From an uncultured Oscillospiraceae bacterium (GTDB lineage Bacteria > Bacillota > Clostridia > Oscillospirales > Oscillospiraceae): 64,000 bases of DNA. The first letter of the stretch is position 1. Each line of letters starts with the position of its first letter. Position numbers and translations under genes: made by a program. The stretch covers positions 62,001 through 126,000 of the forward strand of contig CAKTNP010000003.1 of the NCBI GenBank assembly GCA_934589155.1, written 5' to 3'. Positions 52,535 through 61,133 of the stretch are shown one piece after another. Under the pieces are notes generated by a model. That model had not been told where the DNA came from. It did not search any database and worked only from the letters and a program-made list of their open reading frames with translations.

Positions 52535-52801
52535 TTACAGCTCCGCCATATGCCGGCTGATCAACAGGTCCAGAAATTCCTGAGCGTCGGCCCGGGCCGT
52601 GGCCGGGTCCACCTCATACTCGGCGGCGATCATCTTCGCCAGGTCCTGGGCGTCCGCCGCTTCGTTCAGATGCTCCCAGATAAAGGCCCCCAGCTCGTTG
52701 AGGGTAATGAGTCCGCTGAATTCCCGGGCGGCGGCGCCGGTGGGCACCAGCAGGGTCTCCCCGGCTATTTTCCGCACGATGTAATTGTCGTTCCGCTTCA
52801 T
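52535..52801 (-). CDS. PqqD family protein
   Basis: The 88-aa winged-helix-like protein shows the PqqD pattern: YIVRKIAGETLLVPTG, then FSGLITLNELGAFIWEHLNEA, and a C-terminal helix with DAQEFLDLLISRHMAEL. PqqD-type proteins bind leader peptides of ribosomal peptide precursors. Here no radical SAM enzyme or precursor is seen nearby; it is the last gene of the LCP-CapD operon, 20 nt after capD. The ATG follows GGAAAGGAA. Role in this locus is unknown. Confidence 0.9.
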   Translation of the reverse strand: MKRNDNYIVRKIAGETLLVPTGAAAREFSGLITLNELGAFIWEHLNEAADAQDLAKMIAAEYEVDPATARADAQEFLDLLISRHMAEL

Positions 52802-52821
52802 GATGGTTCCTTTCCGGAGCC

Positions 52822-54714
52822 TTATTTGGCTCCCACGGGCAGACGGTAGGTGGGGACCACCTCTGCCAGGATCTTCCGGATGTCCGGATCATTATCCGCC
52901 GCGGCCCGGCGGAGGCGGTCAATGGCCCGGGCCAGGGCCCGGTCGTCAAAGGGTTCATCCTTGGCAATGTAGATCAGGTTGTTCTGGGTCTTGCGGTCGG
53001 ACTCGTTGTCCAGAAGAAGCTCCTCAAAGAGCTTTTCTCCGGGGCGAAGGCCCGTATAGACGATGGGAATGTCCACGCCCGGCTCGAAGCCGGACAGGCG
53101 GATCATGTTCCGGGCCAGATCGTCGATCTTCACGGGCTCGCCCATGTCCAGAATGAAGATCTCGCCGCCCTTGGCGTAGACCCCGGCCTGGAGCACCAGG
53201 GAAACGGCCTCGGGAATGGTCATAAAGTACCGGATGATCCTGGGATCCGTGACGGTGACGGGCCCGCCCTCGGCGATCTGCTTTTTGAACAGAGGGATCA
53301 CGGAGCCGTTGGAGCCCAGCACATTGCCGAATCGCACGGCCACGAACTCCGTCTTGGATCGGCGGCCCACCATCTGGATCACCATTTCACAGACCCGTTT
53401 GCTGGCACCCATAACATTGGTGGGGTTTACGGCCTTGTCCGTGGAGATCAGCAGGAACCGTTTGACCCCGTATTGGTCCGCCAGCTCCGCTGTGTTCAGG
53501 GTACCCAGGATGTTGTTCTTCACGGCCTCGCAGGGGCTGTCCTCCATGAGAGGCACATGCTTGTGGGCGGCGGCGTGGAACACCTGATCCGGTCGGTACC
53601 GGGCAAAGACCGACTCCAGCCGGGCCCGGTCCCGAACGGAGCCGATGAGGACCTGCAGGTCCAGCTCCGGATGGCTGTGCCGCAGCTCCGTCTGGATGTC
53701 ATAGGCGTTGTTCTCGTAAATGTCGAAGATGATCAGCTGCCGGGGAGCGTAGGCGGCGATCTGACGGCACAGCTCCGAGCCAATGGAGCCGCCGCCTCCT
53801 GTGACCAGCACGGTCTGGCCACCGATGTGCCCACTGATGCCGGCCATGTCCACATGGACGGCCTCCCGGCCCAGCAGGTCCTCGATCTCCACCTTGCGGA
53901 TGGACTGGACACTGACGTCTCCGTTGGCCAACTGAAAAATGCCGGGAAGGGTCTTCAGGGTGCAGTTTGTGGCCTGGCAGTAGGTCATGATCTCCTTTCG
54001 TTCCCGAGCCGAGACGCTGGGGATGGCAAGGATGATCTCCTGTACCCGGTATTTGGCGGCGGCCACGGAGATCGTGTGCCGCCCGCCGACGATGGGCACG
54101 CCCCGGATGTACTTGCCCCACTTGGCACTGTCGTCGTCCACGCAGCAGACCACTTTGTTTTTGGACTTTTCGCTGGACTGGAGCTCCCGCAGTACCGTGG
54201 CGCCGGCAGAGCCCGCGCCCACCAGCATGGTCCGTTTTACGGGGTGGCCGTGTGGGCGGCGGAGATATCGGAACCAGCGGTAGCACAGCCGCAGGGCCAT
54301 GACCGCCAGGGTCAGGAACATGACGTAGAGAATGGGATAGCTCCGGGGGGCCGGCAGAGCCAACAGGAGCATGCCCAAAAGCTGTGCCACGGCAGACAGA
54401 ACACTGGCAATGACGATCCGCATGAGCTCATCTACACCGGCAAACTCCCACAGGCTGCTGTACAGTCCGCACTGCCAGAAGATGACCAGAGTCGTGACGA
54501 CATTTATGGGAGCATAGCGGACAATGGAGGGCAGGAACCCGGACTCGTCCATGAGAGGAATGTTCAATTCAAACCGGACGAACAGGGACAAAAACGACGC
54601 TGCCAGAATGAGAACGGCATCCGCCGCCAGAAGGAACAGGATCCGGATCCGCTTGGGAGACAAGTCCGCTTTTTTGGCCGGGCTCCGGACGGGGGCCTTG
54701 GGAGTGTTATTCAC
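52822..54714 (-). CDS. Membrane-bound UDP-sugar 4,6-dehydratase (CapD/PglF/EpsC family)
   Basis: The 630-aa enzyme has four N-terminal helices (about residues 25-140), a first Rossmann region (MLVGAGSAGATVLREL) and the catalytic SDR domain with VLVTGGGGSIGSELCRQI, HAAAHKHVPLMED, STDKAVNPTNVMGASKRVCEM and FGNVLGSNGSVIPLF. The YxxxK of classic SDRs is replaced by the family MGASK. It would convert UDP-GlcNAc to UDP-4-keto-6-deoxy-GlcNAc, the substrate expected for the aminotransferase at 26.7 kb. Its start overlaps the LCP stop by 8 nt. Confidence 0.95.
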   Translation of the reverse strand: MNNTPKAPVRSPAKKADLSPKRIRILFLLAADAVLILAASFLSLFVRFELNIPLMDESGFLPSIVRYAPINVVTTLVIFWQCGLYSSLWEFAGVDELMRIVIASVLSAVAQLLGMLLLALPAPRSYPILYVMFLTLAVMALRLCYRWFRYLRRPHGHPVKRTMLVGAGSAGATVLRELQSSEKSKNKVVCCVDDDSAKWGKYIRGVPIVGGRHTISVAAAKYRVQEIILAIPSVSARERKEIMTYCQATNCTLKTLPGIFQLANGDVSVQSIRKVEIEDLLGREAVHVDMAGISGHIGGQTVLVTGGGGSIGSELCRQIAAYAPRQLIIFDIYENNAYDIQTELRHSHPELDLQVLIGSVRDRARLESVFARYRPDQVFHAAAHKHVPLMEDSPCEAVKNNILGTLNTAELADQYGVKRFLLISTDKAVNPTNVMGASKRVCEMVIQMVGRRSKTEFVAVRFGNVLGSNGSVIPLFKKQIAEGGPVTVTDPRIIRYFMTIPEAVSLVLQAGVYAKGGEIFILDMGEPVKIDDLARNMIRLSGFEPGVDIPIVYTGLRPGEKLFEELLLDNESDRKTQNNLIYIAKDEPFDDRALARAIDRLRRAAADNDPDIRKILAEVVPTYRLPVGAK

Positions 54715-55741
54715 CGAGGGCCTCCTTCAGCTGTTGACGGGCCAGCTCCATATCCGGCACCACCACGGACATGCCGCGGATAGAGGCGTAGTAGAAGCCG
54801 TCGTCGGAGGGTACCCGGGAGGAGGAGACCTCCGCTCCGGGAAGCATGGGCAGCAGGGTGGTGAGATAGCTCAGAATCTGGGCGTTGGTCATGTCTGTGG
54901 TCACCAGGGGGAACAGCTCGTCCACAAGGGCCTTTGCCGAGGTCAGGTCGATGTTTCGAACGGAGTCCAGCATCGCCATGAGCACGTTTCGCTGGCGGCC
55001 CGTGCGGTAGAAGTCGGAGTCCAGATACCGGATCCGAGAGTAGTTCAAGGCGGCCTCTCCGTCCATGTGGTTGAGCCCGGCCACGAAGCCCTTATAAGTG
55101 CCCATGTTCATCCAGTCGGCCTCCTCCTGGGTCAGGTTGATGTCCACGCCGCCCAGTATGTCCACCACCTTGGTAAAGCCGGAGAAGTCCACCTCCACGT
55201 TGGCGTCAATGCGGATGCCGAAGTCCGTTTCCAGGGTGTCGTCCAGCAGCGCAAAGCCGCCCATGGCGTAGGCGGCGTTGAGCCGGTTGTCCATATAGCC
55301 CCCGGGAATGGGAACGTACAGATCTCGGAGGAAGGAGATCATCTGAATGGTTCCCTTGGACTTGTTGAAGCTGCACAGGATCATGCTGTCGGACCGGGCC
55401 CGTCCCTCGCCGGGGCGGCGGTCCTGGCCTACCAGAAGAATGTTGACGATCTGATCCTCCTGGCCGATGAGCGCAGCCTGGCCGGGCTGGGCCACGTCCG
55501 TGGGATCCAGAGTGGGGTAATCCGCGTCAGGCTCCGTTTCCGCGGCCTGCTGCCGCAGCAGTTCCTCCTCGGAAAGGTAGGTCTCCGTGGGATCCGGCCG
55601 GTTGAGCTTGTCCACGGAATAGTGATAGGCGGCAAAGAGCACCATAAAGGCGCAGAGCACCAGGGCCAGAATAACGATCAGGAACCAAAGCAAGACCGTT
55701 TTGCCCCTGTGCTTCTTCGGCGCGCCAGGTGTAGGTTCCAT
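54707..55741 (-). CDS. LytR-CpsA-Psr (LCP) family glycopolymer ligase
   Basis: LCP enzymes attach undecaprenyl-linked polymers to peptidoglycan outside the membrane. The 344-aa protein has a cytoplasmic basic N-terminus, one helix (VLLWFLIVILALVLCAFMVLF), then the LCP domain: INILLVGQDRRPGEGRARSDSMIL with the catalytic Arg/Asp set, ISFLRDLYVPIPG, NRLNAAYAMGG and LNHMDGEAALNYSRIRYLDSDFYRTGRQRNVL. I set the start at 55741 because AGGAGG lies 9 nt upstream. First gene of LCP-CapD-PqqD. Confidence 0.95.
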   Translation of the reverse strand: MEPTPGAPKKHRGKTVLLWFLIVILALVLCAFMVLFAAYHYSVDKLNRPDPTETYLSEEELLRQQAAETEPDADYPTLDPTDVAQPGQAALIGQEDQIVNILLVGQDRRPGEGRARSDSMILCSFNKSKGTIQMISFLRDLYVPIPGGYMDNRLNAAYAMGGFALLDDTLETDFGIRIDANVEVDFSGFTKVVDILGGVDINLTQEEADWMNMGTYKGFVAGLNHMDGEAALNYSRIRYLDSDFYRTGRQRNVLMAMLDSVRNIDLTSAKALVDELFPLVTTDMTNAQILSYLTTLLPMLPGAEVSSSRVPSDDGFYYASIRGMSVVVPDMELARQQLKEALGE

Positions 55742-55973
55742 AGGACATGTCCTCCTAATCTGTCGTTTACGCAAACATACTTTTATAATATAACATGGCA
55801 AAAGAGAAAAAGAAAGAAGGGAGTTGAAAAAACCACGGATCCGGGTGAAAAAGATAAACCTGGGACGAGATGGGAAAATTAGGACATTATTCGACAAAAA
55901 ACGCCAAAAGAATCCGAAAACTCAGAGGGAATTGACTGGTTGACAAGAAACAGGAACAAGGACTATAATGGTC

Positions 55974-55979
55974 CTAAAA
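55974..55979 (+). promoter_or_regulatory. Possible -10 of the rightward polysaccharide operon
   Basis: A perfect TATAAT at 55974-55979 lies inside the palindrome GGACTATAATGGTCC. The nearest TTGACA (55940-55945) is 28 nt away, too far for a standard spacer, so an activator or another -35 may be needed. The divergent region (55.74-56.0 kb) holds no gene. Confidence 0.4.
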
Positions 55980-55997
55980 GTAGGGTGGTGAGGAGAA

Positions 55998-56501
55998 ATG
56001 GACCAGGGGGCCCAGGCCGGAAGTCAGGCGGTACCCCGGATGGAGGAGATCCTCCGGGGAGGCGCCACCTGCCTTCTGACGGTGACGGGATACAGCATGG
56101 TCCCGTTTCTCCGGCACGGCCGGGACGCCGTGATTTTGGCCCAGCCCACCCGGGAGCGGCTCCGGCCCGGCCGGATCTTGTTTTTCCGGCGGCCCGGCGG
56201 GGACTATATCCTCCACCGGCTCCGCCGGGTGGAGCGGGACGGCAGCCTGATCCTCTGCGGCGACGCACAAAGTTGGACCGAGCGGATCCGGCCCTCCCAG
56301 ATCATTGGGGCAGCGGTGGCCGTCCGGCGGGAGACGGGCCGGGTGGTGGACTGCGGCAGCTTTTCCTGGCGGCTGTGCAGCGCCCTGTGGTATCCTACAC
56401 GCCCCATCCGTCCGCTGCTGTTCCGGATCTGGGCTGCGGGCAAAAAATGCGCCGCCTTCTTCGGCGGAACGAAGAAAAATAAGGGACGGGAAGAAACCTG
56501 A
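55998..56501 (+). CDS. S24/S26 family signal-peptidase-like protein
   Basis: The 167-aa protein has the catalytic serine motif TVTGYSMVPFLRHGRDAVIL at about residues 28-47 (SMxPxL box of S24/S26 peptidases) and a second conserved block PGRILFFRRPGGDYILHRLRR where the general-base residue of the family would lie. No N-terminal membrane helix is present, unlike type I signal peptidases. It opens the operon with the CpsB, Ig-like and BY-kinase genes and faces LCP-CapD-PqqD. Substrate unknown. Confidence 0.85.
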   Translation: MDQGAQAGSQAVPRMEEILRGGATCLLTVTGYSMVPFLRHGRDAVILAQPTRERLRPGRILFFRRPGGDYILHRLRRVERDGSLILCGDAQSWTERIRPSQIIGAAVAVRRETGRVVDCGSFSWRLCSALWYPTRPIRPLLFRIWAAGKKCAAFFGGTKKNKGREET

Positions 56502-56536
56502 TTTCTGCGGAAAGTTCGCGTTGGGAGGGTCGAGCC

Positions 56537-57277
56537 TTGGTGGATCTGCATTGCCATATACTCCCCGGGGTGGACGACGGATCCCGGGACCTTTCCCAGT
56601 CCCTGGCTATGGCCCGGATCGCCTGGGAGGGCGGCACCCGGGTGATCGCCGCCACGCCCCACTGCGGCCTGCCCGGCAGCGCCGGGAATTTCTGGGGGCC
56701 GGAGCTGGCGGAGCGGTTCCGCAGTCTGCAAAGGGCCGTGGCGGAGGCGGGGATCCCTCTGAAGATTCTGCCGGGCATGGAATTTTTCGGCGGGGAGGAT
56801 CTTGGGGCCTTGTATGACAATGGGAGACTCCTGCCCCTGGCCGGGGGTCGGTATCTTTTGACGGAGTTTTACTTTGACGAGAGCGCTGTCTATATGACAT
56901 CGGTCCTGGAGCAGGCCCGGGACCGGAGTCTGACGCCCCTGGTGGCCCATCCGGAGCGGTACGAGGCGGTCCAGCGGGATCCCGGCGTGGCGGAGCGATG
57001 GTTCCGCCTGGGCTACGGGATCCAGGTGAACAAGGGCAGCATCCTAGGGGATCTGGGAGCCGGGGCGGAGGAAACTGCCTGGGCTCTGCTGGACCACGGA
57101 CTGGTCCACGTTGTAGCCAGCGATGCCCACAGCCATCTGCGCAGGACCCCGGACCTGAGCCGGGTCCGGCGGCGGCTGGAGAAGGGCTGCGGGGCGGCAT
57201 ACACACGGCTTTTGCTTGAGGAGAATCCTAGGCGGATCCTGGAGGACCGGCCCCTGTGCCGGAGCCTTTCGGACTGA
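56537..57277 (+). CDS. CpsB/CapC-type tyrosine-protein phosphatase (PHP family)
   Basis: The manganese-dependent phosphatase removes phosphate from BY-kinase tyrosines. The 246-aa protein has VDLHCHILPGVDDGSRDLSQS, IAATPHCGLPG, PGMEFFGGEDL and late VVASDAHSHLRRTPDLS, the metal-ligand set of the PHP fold. The start is TTG 56537 (GGGAGG 8 nt upstream), with GTG 56540 possible. The kinases it should oppose are in the same operon. Confidence 0.93.
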   Translation: MVDLHCHILPGVDDGSRDLSQSLAMARIAWEGGTRVIAATPHCGLPGSAGNFWGPELAERFRSLQRAVAEAGIPLKILPGMEFFGGEDLGALYDNGRLLPLAGGRYLLTEFYFDESAVYMTSVLEQARDRSLTPLVAHPERYEAVQRDPGVAERWFRLGYGIQVNKGSILGDLGAGAEETAWALLDHGLVHVVASDAHSHLRRTPDLSRVRRRLEKGCGAAYTRLLLEENPRRILEDRPLCRSLSD

Positions 57278-57305
57278 GCCGAATACATAGGAAGGATCGT
57301 AGGGA

Positions 57306-58133
57306 ATGAAGCTGTTGAGAGGAATCATTATAGGGCTCTTCGTGGTGCTGGCGGGACTTACGGCGGCCTCGGAGTGGTACGCCAGGACCCAGGTGGACAG
57401 GACTCCGCCCACCATCACCTGTGAAGGCGAGGTGCTGGAGGTCAGCGTGGAGGCGGACCGGTCGGAGCTGCTGCAGGGGGTTACCGCCTGGGACGACCGG
57501 GACGGAGACCTGACGGACAAGGTCCTGGTGGAGCATGTATCCAACCTGACGGGGGCCAATACGGCGAGAATCACCTACGTGGTCTTTGACAGCGCCGACA
57601 ATGCGGCCACCTGCTCCCGGACCATTCGCTATACGGATTATCAGAAGCCCCGCTTCCGGCTGACGGCGCCGCTGCACTATTACGTGGGTGACACCATCAC
57701 TCTCCTGGACCGGCTGACGGCGGTGGACGTCATCGATGGGGATCTCCAGGATAAAATCCGGCTCACCGCCTCCAACCTGACAAACACCCTGGCCGGGACC
57801 TATCACGTAACGGTCCAGGTCACCAATTCTTTGGGCGACACCTCCGTGCTGCCCCTGACGATCCTGGTGGACAGCGGCTCCGGGTATCTTACGCCGGAGA
57901 TCCAGCTGACGCAGTACCTGGTGTATCTGGACCAGGGCAGCGCTTTTGATCCCGGGATCTATGTGCGGTCCATTACGGATCCCAGCGCCGGGAACAAAAC
58001 CGTGAGCCGGGGCCAGGCGGAGATCTTTTCCGAGGTGGATCCCAACCGGCCCGGCACCTATGAGGTGGTCTACTCCTACACCGGCTCCGGCGGACGAGAG
58101 GGCAAGACCATTCTGACGGTCGTGGTGGTCTGA
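57306..58133 (+). CDS. Membrane-anchored protein with DUF5011-like Ig repeats
   Basis: The 275-aa protein has one N-terminal helix (GIIIGLFVVLAGLTAASEWY) and an extracellular part of three Ig-like modules. Two carry the DUF5011-type pattern DRDGDLTDKVLVEHVSNL and DVIDGDLQDKIRLTASNL at about residues 68 and 142; the third begins near PEIQLTQYLVYLDQG. Such modules occur in surface proteins. Between CpsB and the BY-kinases it may be an outside partner of the polymer assembly complex. Function is inferred from position. Confidence 0.8.
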   Translation: MKLLRGIIIGLFVVLAGLTAASEWYARTQVDRTPPTITCEGEVLEVSVEADRSELLQGVTAWDDRDGDLTDKVLVEHVSNLTGANTARITYVVFDSADNAATCSRTIRYTDYQKPRFRLTAPLHYYVGDTITLLDRLTAVDVIDGDLQDKIRLTASNLTNTLAGTYHVTVQVTNSLGDTSVLPLTILVDSGSGYLTPEIQLTQYLVYLDQGSAFDPGIYVRSITDPSAGNKTVSRGQAEIFSEVDPNRPGTYEVVYSYTGSGGREGKTILTVVVV

Positions 58134-58149
58134 GGAGCGGAGGAAACGA

Positions 58150-59613
58150 ATGAAGGAACGAAACGAGATCAATTGGCAGGATATTGAACCGGGTTGTGTG
58201 ATCCGGGGAATCCTGAATCATATCATTCTGGTGATTCTGGCGGCTCTCATCGGTGCCATGGGGGTCAGACTGACGGCCAACGTCCTTTATACGCCGGAGT
58301 ACAGCAGCAGCGTCACCTTCGCAGTGACCTCCCGGTCCGGCCTGACCACCACCTATAACAACCTGAACGCCGCCAGCGAAATGTCCGTGGTGTTTTCCCA
58401 GATCCTGGAGAGCAGCCTCATGTCCGAGCGGATTTGCCAGGAGCTGGGGGTCAGCTCCATGCCCGGCATTCTGAAGGCCGAGACCCAGGGCCAGACCAAT
58501 ATGCTGGTGGTCACCGCCACTGCGGGCTCCCCCAAGGACGCCTTTTTGATGGTGCAGACGGTGAAGGAGCATTACTCCGATTTCTCGGATCTTATCGACC
58601 AGAGCGCCGTGCTACAGATTATGTCCGATGCCCAGGTGTCTACAACGCCGATCAATCCCATGAACGTGAGAAGGAACATGGTGCGGGCCGCGGCGGTCTG
58701 CGCCCTGCTGGCGGTGCTGACCCTGGCCTGGATGAACATTGCCCGGGATACGATCCAGAACCGCTCCGCCGCCCGGCATAAGCTGGACGGTACCGTCCTT
58801 GTGACCGTGCCTCATGAAAACCGGCGCAGACAGGGCGGGAATCTGCTGATCTCCAGCCCAGAGGTGAGCTTCTTCTTTGAAGAGACCTTCTTCCGCCTCC
58901 GCTCTGCGGTGGAGGCATCCGTGGAGCGCTCCGCTGCCGCCCGGCAGGAGGAGCGCCGCGGAGTCGTGATCCTGGTGACCAGTGCGGCGCCGGGAGAGGG
59001 CAAGTCCACGGTGGCTGCGGACCTGGCTCTGGCCCTGGCAAAGAAGCACCCCAACGTGCTGCTGATCGATGCGGATCTGCGGAACCCCACACAGGTGGGC
59101 CTGTTCGGGGACGGCGCAGTCCAGGCCGGAGGGCTCCAGGCCCTGCTCCAGGCGCCGGAGGTGACCCTAGACGGGGTGTCCCGGGCGGCGACTTACAGCA
59201 AGGCGGAAAATATCGCCCTGCTGCTCAATAAGAAACGGTCCGACAACCCGGCCGAGCTGCTGGCCTCCCCGAATATGGCCCGGCTGGTGGAGCTTATGCG
59301 GGAAAATATGGACTATATCGTCATCGATTCGCCGCCCTATTCCATGTTCGCAGAAGGCATCAGCCTGGCGGATCTGGCGGATGCCTCGATCCTGGTGGTG
59401 CGCCAGGACCGGGCGGCGGCAGCGGATATCAACGACACCATCGATGCGCTGAACCAGAGCAGATCCAAGTTCCTGGGGTTGGTTCTGAACGATATGAAGA
59501 GCCTGGTGTATCGGTCCCATGGCCGGGACTACGGCTATGGCTATGGCTACGGCTACGGGTATGGCTACGGATACGGAGACCGCAGCAGCGGCGGAAAGCA
59601 GGTGGAGGGCTGA
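58150..59613 (+). CDS. BY-kinase with Wzz-type membrane domain (first copy)
   Basis: This fused CapA/CapB-type enzyme controls chain length and autophosphorylates on tyrosine. The 487-aa protein has two helices flanking an outer domain (starting near IILVILAALIGAMGVRLTAN and AAAVCALLAVLTLAWMNIA), then the kinase: Walker A SAAPGEGKST (Lys285), A' VLLIDADLRNPT, Walker B DYIVIDSPP. The tail has eight Tyr-Gly pairs in a row (near 59529-59576), the expected phosphotyrosine cluster. It ends in a TGATG overlap with the second copy. Confidence 0.95.
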   Translation: MKERNEINWQDIEPGCVIRGILNHIILVILAALIGAMGVRLTANVLYTPEYSSSVTFAVTSRSGLTTTYNNLNAASEMSVVFSQILESSLMSERICQELGVSSMPGILKAETQGQTNMLVVTATAGSPKDAFLMVQTVKEHYSDFSDLIDQSAVLQIMSDAQVSTTPINPMNVRRNMVRAAAVCALLAVLTLAWMNIARDTIQNRSAARHKLDGTVLVTVPHENRRRQGGNLLISSPEVSFFFEETFFRLRSAVEASVERSAAARQEERRGVVILVTSAAPGEGKSTVAADLALALAKKHPNVLLIDADLRNPTQVGLFGDGAVQAGGLQALLQAPEVTLDGVSRAATYSKAENIALLLNKKRSDNPAELLASPNMARLVELMRENMDYIVIDSPPYSMFAEGISLADLADASILVVRQDRAAAADINDTIDALNQSRSKFLGLVLNDMKSLVYRSHGRDYGYGYGYGYGYGYGYGDRSSGGKQVEG

Positions 59614-61067
59614 TGGAGGAACGTGACACCCATGGAATCCAGAGGGAGGAAGGCGGGATCGACCTGGGCCGGGTCCTGCGGAGCTTTTTCCGAACGACAC
59701 GGCGGTGGTGGCCCCTGGCGGCTGTCCTGATGCTGGCACTGGGCGGCCTGCGCTATGCCCGGGCACGGCTGAGCTACCGGCCCACCTATACCGCGGCGGC
59801 CACCTTTTCTGTGACTTGCGGCGTGGATGATACCACGGATCTGCTGAGCGGCAGCAGCTATTATAATGCCCAGGCCGCCCAGCAGTTGGTCCAGACCTTT
59901 CCCTATATCATACGGTCCGAGGCCATGACCGAGCGGATCAAGGCTACCCTGGGCCGGGACAGCCTGGGCGGCACGGTGAACACGCCCCAGGTCATCGGAA
60001 ACTCCAATTTCTACATCTTGTCGGCAACCAGCACTGACCCCCAGACGGCATTGGAGCTGCTTCAGGCCGTCATTGAGAATTTTCCCCAGGTGGCCTCCTT
60101 CGTGGTGGGCAGCACCCGTCTGTCCATGATCAAGGAGCCGGTGCTGCCGACGGTGCCGGATTCGCCGATGCCAGGTCTTGGCACGGCGGTAAAGGGGGCC
60201 CTCCAGGGGGCGGTCCTTGGCTGCGTGATCCTGCTGCTGATGTCCCTGGGCCGGGTCACGGTGCTGTCTCCCAGAGATCTGCAGCGGGAGGTGAGCCTCC
60301 GCTGCCTGGGACAGATCCCGGAGGTCCGGCGGCATAAGCGCCGCAAGACCGGGGCCGAGAGGGTGTCCCTGCTGGACACCAATCAGCGGACCCGGCTGGC
60401 GGATCCCTTCAGCGCCCTGCGGGCCAAGCTTTTGCGGGAGCTGGAGACGGAAAACGACCGCATGATCCTGGTGACCAGCACCCTGCCCGGCGAGGGCAAG
60501 ACCACGGTGTCCTTTAACCTGGCCCTGTCACTTGCCCAGAGCGGAAAATCCGTGATCCTGGTGGATGCGGACCTGCGAAACCAGCAGATGAGGGAGCGCT
60601 TCGGCCTGGAGGACGTTTCTCTGGGCCTGACGGAGCTGATCCGGGACAAGTCCATTGACCCGGAGGAGGCCCTGATCTCCGTAGGGGATACGGGGCTGCG
60701 GGTTCTGGCGGGCAGCACTCGGGTCCCCCGGGCCATGGATCTTCTGGATTCCGGCCGGACCCGGCATATTCTGGACCGGCTCCGTGAGCTGGCGGATTAT
60801 GTGGTCATTGACGCCCCGCCCGCCGGGATCCTGGAAGATGCGGCGGTACTGGGCCGCAGCGCCGACCGGACGCTGTATGTGATCCGGTATGATGCCGTTC
60901 TGCGGCAGACGGTCTGCGACAGCATTCTGGGCCTGAGCCGCCGGAACGTGGCCCTGTGCGGCTATGTCCTAAACGGGGTGCCGGCCCAGCACAAGGGTAG
61001 CGGCTACGGCTACGGATATGGCTATGGAAAAGAATACGGCCGTTACGGCGAGAGGAACAGAAATTAG
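59613..61067 (+). CDS. BY-kinase with Wzz-type membrane domain (second copy)
   Basis: The 484-aa protein has the same layout: helix near WWPLAAVLMLALGGL, outer domain, second helix near GAVLGCVILLLMSLG, then Walker A TLPGEGKTT (Lys296), A' VILVDADLRNQQ and Walker B DYVVIDAPP. Its tail has four Tyr-Gly pairs followed by two spaced Tyr. The N-terminal domain differs clearly from the first copy, so this is an old or imported paralogue. Its ATG overlaps the previous stop. Last gene before a terminator. Confidence 0.95.
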   Translation: MEERDTHGIQREEGGIDLGRVLRSFFRTTRRWWPLAAVLMLALGGLRYARARLSYRPTYTAAATFSVTCGVDDTTDLLSGSSYYNAQAAQQLVQTFPYIIRSEAMTERIKATLGRDSLGGTVNTPQVIGNSNFYILSATSTDPQTALELLQAVIENFPQVASFVVGSTRLSMIKEPVLPTVPDSPMPGLGTAVKGALQGAVLGCVILLLMSLGRVTVLSPRDLQREVSLRCLGQIPEVRRHKRRKTGAERVSLLDTNQRTRLADPFSALRAKLLRELETENDRMILVTSTLPGEGKTTVSFNLALSLAQSGKSVILVDADLRNQQMRERFGLEDVSLGLTELIRDKSIDPEEALISVGDTGLRVLAGSTRVPRAMDLLDSGRTRHILDRLRELADYVVIDAPPAGILEDAAVLGRSADRTLYVIRYDAVLRQTVCDSILGLSRRNVALCGYVLNGVPAQHKGSGYGYGYGYGKEYGRYGERNRN

Positions 61068-61082
61068 GCCGCGCTGCGGCGG

Positions 61083-61113
61083 AAAACGATGGACGTCTCC
61101 GCCCATCGTTTTT
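61083..61113 (+). terminator. Intrinsic terminator of the BY-kinase operon
   Basis: The stem AAACGATGG/CCATCGTTT has a 10-nt loop and is followed by a T run. It separates the kinases from the ABC exporter. Confidence 0.82.
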
Positions 61114-61133
61114 GCCATTTGAGAGGAACGCCT

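Noticed and set aside
59521..59580. Tyr-Gly codon repeat as a CRISPR-like or minisatellite array
   Set aside because: It is in frame at the end of a BY-kinase, where tyrosine clusters are expected, and has no spacers.
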